Positions 43,454 to 52,041 of a stretch of 64,000 nt of DNA are shown piece after piece; within the stretch, counting starts at the first letter, position 1, and the number at the start of each line of letters is the position of its first letter. This DNA is from JAQWQB01 sp047636995 (GTDB taxonomy: Bacteria > Bacteroidota > Bacteroidia > Flavobacteriales_D > Sanyastnellaceae): assembly GCA_047636995.1 (NCBI GenBank), contig JBLIGQ010000005.1, forward strand, positions 54,608-118,607, written 5' to 3'. The notes beneath the pieces are model-generated. The model was not told where the DNA came from and did not search any database. It saw only the letters and a list, made by a program, of their open reading frames with translations. Position numbers and translations under genes: made by a program.

Positions 43454-44437
43454 CTAGAAAGAGGGGCAGGATATTGTCCTAAACTTCCTCCGCTTTGGTC
43501 TGCAATCAAATTGAATTGTCATACTAATCTCGTGAGCTCCTCCGGTAGACGGGGTTAATTCGGAGATCGTTACATCGTAACTGTAACCGAATCGGATTAC
43601 ATCAGTTTGTATACCAACAACAACAATGAATGCGTCACGATAACTAGCCGGTAGTAGACCTCGGTACCATACTCCAGCCACTATCGGACCTTTGTTTACG
43701 TAAAGGCCAAGATTAAGTTGCTCAAATTCGCCTTGTCGTCTGTAAAGTATGTTAGGAGAAATGCTAGATTCACTATAACGACTGCGTCTGTCAATAGGAA
43801 TAACAGCACCTGCATGTCCTGTCCATTTCATAGGTAGACGGCTTGTTCCAACAACAAGTGATTCATTTGGTTCATTCAAATGATGAACGGCAACTCCAGC
43901 ATAAAATTTCTCGCTGAAACCCAAAAGACCTGCAGAAAAATCTACATTGTTCACCGTACCTCCTCTTGGAACATCTTGGGTCTCATAGATGAATCCTTTG
44001 CGAGGATCTATCTGATCTCCGAAACTTAATTGACTCCAATCAACCGACTTTTGAAAATACGTTGCTTGGAAACCAGCTTTGATTGAGAAGGTTCTGCTTA
44101 TTGGCTGTTGGTATGAATAAATACCACTAACCGAAGTGGTACTTAACGTTTGCCCGGCTTGGTCATTGGTCACAATTAGACCTAACCCACCTTGAATTGC
44201 ATCAACGTGTTGGTCATAACTCGCGCTGGTAGTAACAAAATTACCAGATAATGCTGGCCACTGGTTTCGGTAATTCATTACCAAACGTGGACAACGTGCG
44301 GTTCCTGCAAACGCCGGATTGAGATACAATGGGTTTGCATAAAACTGGGTGAACTCCGGATCCTGGGCCTTCGCCTCGGGTAACATTGTCATCAACAACC
44401 CCAGAAACACTCCGATGTACAGTAACTTTTGCTTCAT
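43454..44437 (-). CDS. porP: PorP/SprF-family T9SS outer-membrane protein
   Basis: A 327-residue protein with a signal peptide (about 1-25, ending EAKAQ). The family signature DPEFTQFYANPLYLNPAFAG follows, then RLVMNYRNQWPAL. The rest is an alternating-strand barrel pattern. PorP/SprF proteins attach to PorK/PorN and assist secretion of surface adhesins such as SprB. A GTG one codon upstream (44440) is an alternative start. It is divergent from porU and lies 48 bases upstream of gldJ on the same strand, so it probably forms a transcription unit with gldJ. Confidence 0.93.
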   Translation of the reverse strand: MKQKLLYIGVFLGLLMTMLPEAKAQDPEFTQFYANPLYLNPAFAGTARCPRLVMNYRNQWPALSGNFVTTSASYDQHVDAIQGGLGLIVTNDQAGQTLSTTSVSGIYSYQQPISRTFSIKAGFQATYFQKSVDWSQLSFGDQIDPRKGFIYETQDVPRGGTVNNVDFSAGLLGFSEKFYAGVAVHHLNEPNESLVVGTSRLPMKWTGHAGAVIPIDRRSRYSESSISPNILYRRQGEFEQLNLGLYVNKGPIVAGVWYRGLLPASYRDAFIVVVGIQTDVIRFGYSYDVTISELTPSTGGAHEISMTIQFDCRPKRRKFRTISCPSF

Positions 44438-44472
44438 CACTAACTATTTGATCTGCATCGCTCCTAAACGAG

Positions 44473-44480
44473 CAATATTA
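44473..44480 (-). promoter_or_regulatory. Possible -7 element TAATATTG for porP
   Basis: The minus strand reads TAATATTG at 44480-44473, one base off TAnnTTTG, 35 bases upstream of the porP ATG. No convincing -33 is visible. Confidence 0.4.
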
Positions 44481-44553
44481 CGAAAAAATTTACATGGACT
44501 TTTTACATCTTCCTGCAATAAGAGAACTAAGAGATCGTTTATTTTGTTGCTTG

Positions 44554-44561
44554 TACCTTTG
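44554..44561 (+). promoter_or_regulatory. -7 element TACCTTTG for porU
   Basis: TACCTTTG is an exact TAnnTTTG match ending 17 bases before the porU ATG at 44579. It is the same octamer found upstream of the HU gene. Confidence 0.7.
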
Positions 44562-44578
44562 CAATCAATTTTAGAATC

Positions 44579-47500
44579 ATGCGAAACTTGTTCCTTTTAG
44601 GACTCTTGATACCTTGTTTTTCAACCTTTGCTCAACGCGATATTGAGCTGTCGCACACCATTGAATGGACTGATAATCAGGGGGTGAGATCTGTTCCTAC
44701 TGGTGAGATCGGTTTTGATGGAGCTATCTGGGATTCAGAATTACCAAGGGCACAAATAAGGAGAGAATTACAAACAAATGTAGTGCGTGCCGAGGTGATT
44801 TTAACAGATATTTCTTCTGAAATAATTTCAAAAAGAAAACTAACCAGTGAACAATTCGCCCTTTTACCCACCCAATTGGTCATTGAGCCCAGAGTTATTT
44901 TAGTCCAAGGAAGGTCAGTTTTGGAGGTTTCTATCCTTCCAGTTTGGTATGACCCGGAAACAGGCGAGGTAAAGCGTTTATTGCGATTTGATGCTGATGT
45001 AGTCCTGACCCCGGGCAGAAAAGCTGGGGTAAGAGCGCTAACATGGGAAGATAATTCAGTGTTCAACGAAGGAGAGTGGTATAAATTCTCTGTCACAGCA
45101 GACGGCGTGTACCGAATCGACGAGACGTTCTTGGCAGACCTTGGTGTTGATGTTCCGAATTTAAATAAGTCGCAAATTAATATTTATGGCAATGGTGGAG
45201 AATTATTGCCTTTCGATAACAATATAGAACGCCCTGATGACCCTCGTAAGAATGCCATTTTTGTGAGCGATGAACAGGATGAACTATTTCAAAGTGATGA
45301 TTTTATTTTGTTTTACGGAAAAGGGCCTGATTCATGGGATTACAATGACGGACTGAGTCGATTTGAACACAACAAGCATTTTTATTCTGATAGCGCCTTT
45401 TATTTTATTCGGGTCGATGACACAAGTCCTTTGCGCATTCAAATGGGTTCTTCTGGCCTTGCAGAGAATGTGACCACCAATGCGTTCTCAGACAGACAGT
45501 TTATTGAGTCAGAGAGTGTGAGTTTAGGTTCTTCTGGAAGAGAGTTTTATGGAGACCGTTTTGATTTGACACTTTCAATACCGTATGTTTTTTCGACCCC
45601 AAACTTGCTTGATGAGCCCGCTTCGTTGGAGTGCATTGTAGCCGTTCGTTCGCTGGGAGTTTCGAGCACATTTACGTTGAGCGCGGTAGGTGAGACAGAA
45701 GTGATTTCTCCTGCAGCGGTTTCTGAACAAGCAACCTCATTAGTAGCGAGGGAAGGAGGTGCAACAATCAATTTTACTCCTGGCGTCGGGAACACCGTAA
45801 ATGCAAATTTGAGTTTTAGTCAAGGTGTACCTGATGCCGAAGGATGGCTTGACTATCTGCGCTTGAACATCAGGCGATCATTGGATATGGTAGGCGGGCA
45901 AATGCACTTCAGAGACCCTCAGTCTGTGGCGATAGGAAATGTAGTGAAGTTTAACATGGGCAATGCAGCTACGGTGTTTCAATTGTGGGATATTTCAAAT
46001 CACACACAGCCCAGATTAATGCCTTTTACGCCTGGTGACGAATCAAATTCAATCCAGTTTGTTGATCAAGCAGACGAGCTGAAAGAGTACATCGCATTCG
46101 CGAATTTTAATTATTTAGAGCCTACACCGCTCGGTTCGTTTTCGAACCAAAACCTTCATGGTGTTGGCAATGTAGATATGGTCATCTTAACGAATGACCT
46201 GCTTCTTCCTGTAGCTGAGGAATACATGGCTTTGCATGAAGGAGATGGCTTAGAGATGGTCGTTGTAAACATCTATGACGTGTTCAATGAGTTCTCAAGC
46301 GGTAACCCAGACCCAACGGCGGTGAAGATGTTCATGAAAATGCTGTATGACCGTGCAAGCGGAAATGCAGAGCTAGAACCGCGTTACCTTCAGATCATTG
46401 GTGACGGAACCTTTAGAAACAGAAACCTGAACAGGAACTCGAAGTTCTTGATGACGTATCAAAGTCTTAATTCACTTTCTCCAACGAACTCCTATGTAAG
46501 CGATGATTACTTCGGTTTTCTTGGAGACTTAGCGGGAGAGGCTTTGGGTGATTCCATGCAAATTGGTGTTGGACGAATTCCTTGCGAAACCGTTTCAGAA
46601 GGACGAGGTTATTTGAATAAACTTGCGAATTACATGTCTGAAAACACCAGTTCTTCTGGAGATGCTTATTGCATTGGTGATGACGCTTTATCACCTTTTG
46701 GCGCTTGGCGAAATGACATTGTGTTTGTTGCTGATGATTATGATGGAAATGGAGGGCCTTTTGAGTCAAGTCACATGAACAATTCGGAAGCGCACTTTAA
46801 CACCATTCGAGAAGAATACAATGACTATAACGTAGTCAAGATATACATGGATGCCTACCAGCAGGAAACGACACCTGGAGGAGAACGGTATCCTGAGGCT
46901 GAAGACGCAATTCGGCGCAGGGTTCAAAATGGAGCATTCATTGTGAACTACATCGGGCACGGAGGTGAGAAGGGTTTCGCCCACGAACGCGTATTGAATA
47001 CAACAACGATCCAAGAGTGGACCAACTTTAATAGGCTTCCTGTATTTGTAACTGCAACTTGCGAATTAGCGAGGTATGATTTGCCTGAATTTAAAAGTGC
47101 AGGTGAGTTGCTTGTAATGAATGAAAGAGGAGGAGCTATTGCTATGTTGACCACGACACGTATCGTATTTAGTGGAAGCAATCAACAATTGAATACCGCT
47201 TTTTTCAAAATTGCATTGGAAGATGAGGCCAACCCAGATATTCGTTTAGGCGATATCTGTAAAATAACTAAAAATGATTCGGGTGTAAGTGATGTCAGCA
47301 ACAAACGAAATTTCACACTCCTTGGAGATGTTGCGCTTCGCATGTCTTATCCAGAGCACCAAGTCTACACCACAGAAATGAATGGAGTTGAAATGAACAC
47401 GCTTGAGCCTGATACGGTAAGGTCATTGCAGCAAGTGACGTTTAAAGGGTTTGTTGGTGATGCAAACGGGGTGAAGTTGACCGATTTCAATGGGTTTGTT

Positions 47501-48439
47501 TATCCAACAGTTTTTGATAAAATTTCTAATGTAACCACCCTCAATAACGATGGAGGAGTCCAACCTTTCGAGTTTAAGTTGTTTAAGAATATCATTTACA
47601 AAGGAAAGGCGAGTGCTGTGAATGGCGACTTTGAATTTACCTTCATCATACCTAGAGATATAGCCTACAATTTTGGCACAGGAAGGGTGAGTTACTATGC
47701 GGTGGCAGGGAGTCAAGATGCCCACGGCCATTCAGAAGAATTTGTAATAGGAGGTGCTTTAGATGGCGCTGAATTGAATGAAGTTGGTCCTGAAGTGAAT
47801 CTGTTTTTAAATGATAGCACGTTTGTGTTTGGAGGAATCACCAGTGAAGACCCAATTCTTTTTGCGCGGGTCTTTGACGAAAATGGGATCAACACAGTAG
47901 GAAGTGGCATTGGTCATGATTTAAAAGCAATCATTGATGGGGAATCCAATGCCCCAATTGTGCTAAATGATTTCTACGAGGCTGACCTAGACACTTACCA
48001 AAGAGGAAGTATTCGTTACCAACTGACTGATTTAACTGAAGGAACGCACAATTTGAGCCTGAAGGTTTGGGATGTGCACAACAATTCATCCGAGTCCTAC
48101 ACAGAATTCGTCGTTGCGAACTCATCTGAATTGGCATTGGATCACGTATTGAATTATCCGAACCCGTTTACAACACGAACCCAGTTCATGTTTGAACACA
48201 ACCAAGCTTGTGCATTTTTAGACGTGCAAGTTCAAGTGTTTACGGTTTCAGGAAAAATAGTAAAGAACATCAATCGCATCGTGCGATCTGAAGGATTTAG
48301 AGGAGAGCCTATCGAATGGGACGGATTAGATGATTTTGGAGATCAGATTGGTAAGGGGGTTTATGTCTACCGAGTGAAGGTGGTAACCCCTGAAGGCCAG
48401 ACTGCTGAAAAATTCGAGAAGCTTGTGATATTGAAATAA
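44579..48439 (+). CDS. porU: T9SS C-terminal signal peptidase (sortase) PorU
   Basis: A 1286-residue secreted C25 (gingipain-type) cysteine peptidase. The signal peptide is about 1-18 (LIPCFSTFAQ). The catalytic dyad is His794 in IVNYIGHGGEKGF and Cys828 in FVTATCELARYD. A type A sorting/FlgD-like C-terminal domain (about 1185-1286) begins at LNYPNPFTTRTQF and ends KFEKLVILK. PorU cleaves the C-terminal signals of T9SS cargo and links them to A-LPS, and it works with PorV. It has its own promoter and is followed 53 bases later by porV. Confidence 0.96.
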   Translation: MRNLFLLGLLIPCFSTFAQRDIELSHTIEWTDNQGVRSVPTGEIGFDGAIWDSELPRAQIRRELQTNVVRAEVILTDISSEIISKRKLTSEQFALLPTQLVIEPRVILVQGRSVLEVSILPVWYDPETGEVKRLLRFDADVVLTPGRKAGVRALTWEDNSVFNEGEWYKFSVTADGVYRIDETFLADLGVDVPNLNKSQINIYGNGGELLPFDNNIERPDDPRKNAIFVSDEQDELFQSDDFILFYGKGPDSWDYNDGLSRFEHNKHFYSDSAFYFIRVDDTSPLRIQMGSSGLAENVTTNAFSDRQFIESESVSLGSSGREFYGDRFDLTLSIPYVFSTPNLLDEPASLECIVAVRSLGVSSTFTLSAVGETEVISPAAVSEQATSLVAREGGATINFTPGVGNTVNANLSFSQGVPDAEGWLDYLRLNIRRSLDMVGGQMHFRDPQSVAIGNVVKFNMGNAATVFQLWDISNHTQPRLMPFTPGDESNSIQFVDQADELKEYIAFANFNYLEPTPLGSFSNQNLHGVGNVDMVILTNDLLLPVAEEYMALHEGDGLEMVVVNIYDVFNEFSSGNPDPTAVKMFMKMLYDRASGNAELEPRYLQIIGDGTFRNRNLNRNSKFLMTYQSLNSLSPTNSYVSDDYFGFLGDLAGEALGDSMQIGVGRIPCETVSEGRGYLNKLANYMSENTSSSGDAYCIGDDALSPFGAWRNDIVFVADDYDGNGGPFESSHMNNSEAHFNTIREEYNDYNVVKIYMDAYQQETTPGGERYPEAEDAIRRRVQNGAFIVNYIGHGGEKGFAHERVLNTTTIQEWTNFNRLPVFVTATCELARYDLPEFKSAGELLVMNERGGAIAMLTTTRIVFSGSNQQLNTAFFKIALEDEANPDIRLGDICKITKNDSGVSDVSNKRNFTLLGDVALRMSYPEHQVYTTEMNGVEMNTLEPDTVRSLQQVTFKGFVGDANGVKLTDFNGFVYPTVFDKISNVTTLNNDGGVQPFEFKLFKNIIYKGKASAVNGDFEFTFIIPRDIAYNFGTGRVSYYAVAGSQDAHGHSEEFVIGGALDGAELNEVGPEVNLFLNDSTFVFGGITSEDPILFARVFDENGINTVGSGIGHDLKAIIDGESNAPIVLNDFYEADLDTYQRGSIRYQLTDLTEGTHNLSLKVWDVHNNSSESYTEFVVANSSELALDHVLNYPNPFTTRTQFMFEHNQACAFLDVQVQVFTVSGKIVKNINRIVRSEGFRGEPIEWDGLDDFGDQIGKGVYVYRVKVVTPEGQTAEKFEKLVILK

Positions 48440-48461
48440 GAACCATTTCTCACATTATGCG

Positions 48462-48469
48462 TATATTTG
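48462..48469 (+). promoter_or_regulatory. -7 element TATATTTG for porV
   Basis: TATATTTG is an exact TAnnTTTG match. It lies 23 bases before ATG 48493 and just after an upstream in-frame ATG at 48457. Use of this promoter would exclude the longer start. Confidence 0.65.
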
Positions 48470-48492
48470 TAGATTCCATAAATAAAGGTATC

Positions 48493-49734
48493 ATGACCGG
48501 AAAAGTATTGATAGCCAGTGCGGTTGCAATGTTAACTTGTTTTACATCAAATGCCCAGCTTAACAATCAGGGAACGAGAGCTCAACAAGTTCAATTAAAC
48601 ACCATTACTACGGCAGTTCCATTTTTGTTGATTGCTCCTGATTCAAGATCAGGCGGTATTGGAGATGCAGGAGTTGCACTTTCTGCTGATGCAAACAGTA
48701 TTCATTGGAATCCTGCTAAAATGGCTTTCGCTGAAAACGAATTCGAATTGAGTATGTCTTACTCTCCTTGGCTTCGTAAATTGGTAAATGACATGAACCT
48801 TGCGTACCTGTGCGGGTACAAGAAACTAAATAAGAACCAAGCAATTGGTGGTGCTCTCCGTTTTTTCTCGTTGGGAGAAATCACTTTTACAGATGAAACT
48901 GGCACGGCTTTGAGGAATTTCAAGCCGGCTGAATTCAGTTTAGATGTTGCGTTCTCACAACGACTCTCTGAAAGGTTCTCAGGAGGAATCGCTGCGCGAT
49001 TTGTAAACTCGAACCTCACTGGTGGAGTTCAAGCCCTTGGTGCAGACACAAGGCCAGGAAGGTCTGCTGCTGTGGATGTTTCGATGTTCTACACAAATGA
49101 TGACTTGGAACTGGGTGATAAAGATGCAACCTTGAACTTTGGTCTGAATATCTCGAATATTGGAACAAAAATGAGTTACACCGAAACGGCAGAAAGAGAT
49201 TTTTTGCCTGCGAACCTTCGCATCGGAACAGCTTTAACGTTGGACCTTGACGAGTACAATAAAATAACATTTACAGTTGATGCCAATAAGCTATTAGTTC
49301 CTTCACCTCCAGTATATAGCCAAGAAGATGGCTCTCAGATTGTATCAGGATATGATCCAAATGTTGGTGTAGCAACAGCTATTGTTCAGTCATTCTATGA
49401 TGCGCCGGGGATTGTTACTTTCGATGAAAATAATAATCCGAGCGTTGAGGCAGGAACTGTGCTGAGAGAAGAGCTGCGCGAAATTAACATTGGAGGTGGA
49501 CTAGAGTATCTGTATGATAACCAGTTTGCTTTTAGAACGGGGTATTTCTATGAGCACTACACAAAGGGAAATCGTCAATTTATTACACTTGGGGCTGGTT
49601 TGAAATACACAACTTTCGCACTTGACCTATCATACTTAATCTCTACTACACAACAAAACCCTCTGGCAAACACTTTGAGATTCACATTGCGTCTTGAGTT
49701 TGAGAGTTTAAAAGGTGGACGTAGCGAAGGATAA
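48493..49734 (+). CDS. porV: T9SS outer-membrane shuttle protein PorV
   Basis: A 413-residue barrel. The ATG at 48493 gives a clean signal peptide (MTGKVLIASAVAMLTCFTSNAQ, here split as MTGKVLIASAV and AMLTCFTSNAQ). The FadL-type plug region follows, with PFLLIAPDSRSGGIGDAGVA and SIHWNPAKMAF. PorV carries cargo from the SprA/Sov translocon to PorU. A start at 48457 would add 12 residues, but a strong -7 element lies between the two ATGs. It is adjacent to porU, as in most T9SS-bearing Flavobacteria. Confidence 0.95.
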   Translation: MTGKVLIASAVAMLTCFTSNAQLNNQGTRAQQVQLNTITTAVPFLLIAPDSRSGGIGDAGVALSADANSIHWNPAKMAFAENEFELSMSYSPWLRKLVNDMNLAYLCGYKKLNKNQAIGGALRFFSLGEITFTDETGTALRNFKPAEFSLDVAFSQRLSERFSGGIAARFVNSNLTGGVQALGADTRPGRSAAVDVSMFYTNDDLELGDKDATLNFGLNISNIGTKMSYTETAERDFLPANLRIGTALTLDLDEYNKITFTVDANKLLVPSPPVYSQEDGSQIVSGYDPNVGVATAIVQSFYDAPGIVTFDENNNPSVEAGTVLREELREINIGGGLEYLYDNQFAFRTGYFYEHYTKGNRQFITLGAGLKYTTFALDLSYLISTTQQNPLANTLRFTLRLEFESLKGGRSEG

Positions 49735-49740
49735 ACCAAC

Positions 49741-50217
49741 ATGGCTTTTCGAATAGGATTTGGGTATGATGTCCATCAACTAGCAGAACAAGAAGAATTC
49801 TGGCTAGGAGGTGTATTAGTGCCACACACTAAAGGTGCTGTTGGACATTCAGATGCCGACGTACTTTTACATGTGATTTGTGATGCACTGCTTGGAGCAG
49901 CAAACATGCGCGACATTGGTTTTCACTTTCCTGATACAGACAATACCTACAAGGGCATTGATTCAAAGATACTTCTCAGAGATACCATGAAACTAGTCCG
50001 AAAGGAAGGTTATGAGGTAGGAAACATTGATTGCACAATCTGTCTACAGTCGCCAAAAATTAAAGATGTAATTCCTCAAATGCAAGCGGCAATTTCTGAA
50101 GTAGCAGAGATTGATCTTAATCAAATCTCAGTTAAGGCTACAACCACTGAACGTCTGGGATTCGTAGGCAGGGAAGAAGGTGTGAGTGCATACGCAGTAG
50201 TGCTAATTGAGCGCTAG
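49741..50217 (+). CDS. ispF: 2-C-methyl-D-erythritol 2,4-cyclodiphosphate synthase
   Basis: A 158-residue enzyme of the MEP isoprenoid pathway. The metal ligands Asp10 and His12 (GFGYDVHQL) and His44 (HSDADVLLH) are present. The C-terminal ISVKATTTERLGFVGREEGV is intact. It is 6 bases after porV. Immediately after the stop lies a decayed duplicate of the last roughly 165 bases of this gene. Confidence 0.96.
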   Translation: MAFRIGFGYDVHQLAEQEEFWLGGVLVPHTKGAVGHSDADVLLHVICDALLGAANMRDIGFHFPDTDNTYKGIDSKILLRDTMKLVRKEGYEVGNIDCTICLQSPKIKDVIPQMQAAISEVAEIDLNQISVKATTTERLGFVGREEGVSAYAVVLIER

Positions 50218-50221
50218 GTAG

Positions 50222-50387
50222 CTAAAATTAAAGATGGAGTTCCTCAAATGCAAGCAGCAATTGCTGAAGTAGCAGAGGTTGATCTTAATCAAATCTCAGT
50301 TAAAGCTACTGCCTCTGTTCGTCTGGGATTCACGTCTGCACATAAGAAGGTGTGAGTGCCAACGCAGTAGTGCTAATTAAACGTTAG
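50222..50387 (+). pseudogene. Tandem, decayed partial copy of the ispF 3' end
   Basis: The segment aligns to the ispF 3' end (50054-50217) at an offset of 168 bases. It shares long identical stretches such as GATCTTAATCAAATCTCAGT and GCAGTAGTGCTAATT. The reading frame gives AKIKDGVPQMQAAIAEVAEV and continues VDLNQISVKATASVRLGF, then diverges. A 2-base net insertion shifts the frame to a TGA at the copy of GGTGTGAGT. It has no start and cannot make a functional enzyme. The end overlaps the stop of the convergent DUF4956 gene by 4 bases. Confidence 0.88.
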
Positions 50388-51187
50388 TTATTGCTAAATG
50401 ATTCTTCGTAGTGCCCTTCTTGATCATCTTCAAAAAAGAAGATCTTGATTAGAGCAGTGTCACGCAGAAAATCGATTCTTCCAACTTCAACACGATTTAT
50501 CTTAATGCCAGTTCGTTCTTCTAAGTCCTCTTTCAAAGCTTGGCGGTTTCCTGCTTTTACAAGATCGATGCGTTCATAAAGCACAATTTTCCGCGACTCA
50601 TGGCGAAGGAGCCAAACTTTCTCAAGTCCGTAGGACAAACCAATAAGAGCTAAATTGGCTAATGCAACTTCAGCTACAGTAATGCCTGCAACAAGAGCAT
50701 TCATTACCGCCACGCCGATGACAATAAAGAGATAGGTCATTTCCTTAATAGGGATCGCATCAGTTCGGTATCTGATGATTCCAAAAATGGCGAACAGTCC
50801 AAGTGCGAAAGCCAAGTCCAACTCTACATTTGCAAGCAGATAGCACAAGAGGAAGATGGCCGTTGAGATAAGCATGTATGTGAATAGAAAGTCTTTTCTT
50901 TTCGCTATCGGGTAGTAGATGAATCGCACTAAGATGGTTGCAACAATAAGGTTGATTGAGAAGCGAATTAATAGGTTGAGGAAATTAGGGCCGTTAAACA
51001 ACGTCCAGCTATCTTTAAATGATGTCGCTTTGACTTGTTCAGCCGCACCTCCTGTTAAGGTGTTCTGAAGATCTGTTGAGATCGAACTAGCTGCACCAAA
51101 CAGCGCAGGGCTCAAAAGAATCAAAGCTAAAACAGCGAAAGAAGTAATCGCGAATTTGAAAGAAGTTGTGGTTTCGGTATTCCTCAT
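50384..51187 (-). CDS. DUF4956 membrane protein
   Basis: A 267-residue protein with about five hydrophobic segments. It contains the family core LGLFAIFGIIRYRTDAIPIK, then EMTYLFIVIGVAVMNAL, and a charged cytoplasmic C-terminus (about 190-267). DUF4956 genes are commonly paired with VTC-domain genes, as here, where the VTC gene ends 10 bases upstream. The ATG at 51187 avoids the 32-base overlap with that gene that a start at 51229 would create. A link to polyphosphate or a surface polymer is inferred from the pairing only. The stop codon lies within the duplicated ispF remnant. Confidence 0.8.
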   Translation of the reverse strand: MRNTETTTSFKFAITSFAVLALILLSPALFGAASSISTDLQNTLTGGAAEQVKATSFKDSWTLFNGPNFLNLLIRFSINLIVATILVRFIYYPIAKRKDFLFTYMLISTAIFLLCYLLANVELDLAFALGLFAIFGIIRYRTDAIPIKEMTYLFIVIGVAVMNALVAGITVAEVALANLALIGLSYGLEKVWLLRHESRKIVLYERIDLVKAGNRQALKEDLEERTGIKINRVEVGRIDFLRDTALIKIFFFEDDQEGHYEESFSNN

Positions 51188-51197
51188 TGGGTGGTTT

Positions 51198-51959
51198 CTA
51201 GGCAGCTGTGTCTTCGCTGAGTTTTGCAATTCTCAGCAGTTTTTCTTTGATCTGGTTCTTTTTTACATCACTCTTTAGAAGGGCAATCCCCAAACAGTAT
51301 TTGCTAATACGTTCAGGCCGAATCATTCTCTTTTTGGCAAGTTTAGCAAAAGTTGAATACCGATTCACTTCATCTTGCTTGAGTTCAGCAATGACAAGTT
51401 CATTTAACTGCTTTTCGACTCCGTTAGGAGCTCTGAAAATAAGACCTATGTCCAGAGTCAAACGTTCCTTGGCCGTTTTGTGGACCAACGTGATGCGATT
51501 GAATTCGTTGTAAACTTGTGGCTGAAGTTCTTCTTGCGGACCTGCATTGTCTTGAACAAATAGAAGGTTGTCAGCACTTAAGAATTCTTCGACGTCCTTA
51601 ATCTCTATTCTTGACTTTACAGTTCGCCCTTTATTGTTTTTCAGCTTTATTTCCAGAAAAGTTAGAGCTGAGTCAACGTACTGTCGCATTCGAATCTTTA
51701 CTCGGTTTTTTTTCCCACGTTGGTGAAGCGAATAAAAATCAAGTTTGTCTGAATCGAAATAAAGTGATGTGTACGCAGATGCACGCTTGCCTAAAACTTC
51801 AAGGACATTATAGTCGCTTTGTAGTCTAGGAAGCAGCCTGAGCAATTCTTCTCGGTTAAAAATGTATTTCGTATCGTGGCGATCCAGCAGCGCCACTTCG
51901 TCCATCTCCCCCAGAGAAATTGCGTCAAATCCTTGCAGTATCTTCAGCTCTCTTTCCAA
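51198..51959 (-). CDS. VTC-domain protein (polyphosphate polymerase-like)
   Basis: A 253-residue protein of the tunnel-fold VTC family. Basic and acidic tunnel residues are visible: RHDTKYIF (27-34), NRVKIRMRQY (85-94), FLEIKLKNNKGRTVKSRIEI (101-120), YNEFNRITLV and LVIAELKQDE. Yeast Vtc4 makes polyphosphate from ATP with such a domain. Bacterial copies are less studied. The start is TTG at 51959, since a stop codon lies in frame two codons upstream. ATG 51905 is the next in-frame start but would cut conserved residues. It forms a pair with the DUF4956 gene. Confidence 0.82.
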   Translation of the reverse strand: MERELKILQGFDAISLGEMDEVALLDRHDTKYIFNREELLRLLPRLQSDYNVLEVLGKRASAYTSLYFDSDKLDFYSLHQRGKKNRVKIRMRQYVDSALTFLEIKLKNNKGRTVKSRIEIKDVEEFLSADNLLFVQDNAGPQEELQPQVYNEFNRITLVHKTAKERLTLDIGLIFRAPNGVEKQLNELVIAELKQDEVNRYSTFAKLAKKRMIRPERISKYCLGIALLKSDVKKNQIKEKLLRIAKLSEDTAA

Positions 51960-52017
51960 ATCTCATCGAAAATAAGGATTTTACCCCTTTAAACAGTACG
52001 TTTACTTCAAAGAAATT

Positions 52018-52035
52018 TAACAATTCCCTAATATT
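52018..52035. promoter_or_regulatory. Weaker Pho-box-like repeat between the VTC and cdd genes
   Basis: TAACAAT (52018-52024), spacer TCCC and TAATATT (52029-52035) have the same 7+4 geometry and resemble the pair before the Na/phosphate transporter. The second half could equally be read as a cdd -7 element (TAATATTG, 52029-52036), so the assignment is tentative. A TATTTTCG on the minus strand (51974-51967) may be the VTC -7. Confidence 0.35.
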
Positions 52036-52041
52036 GAACTG

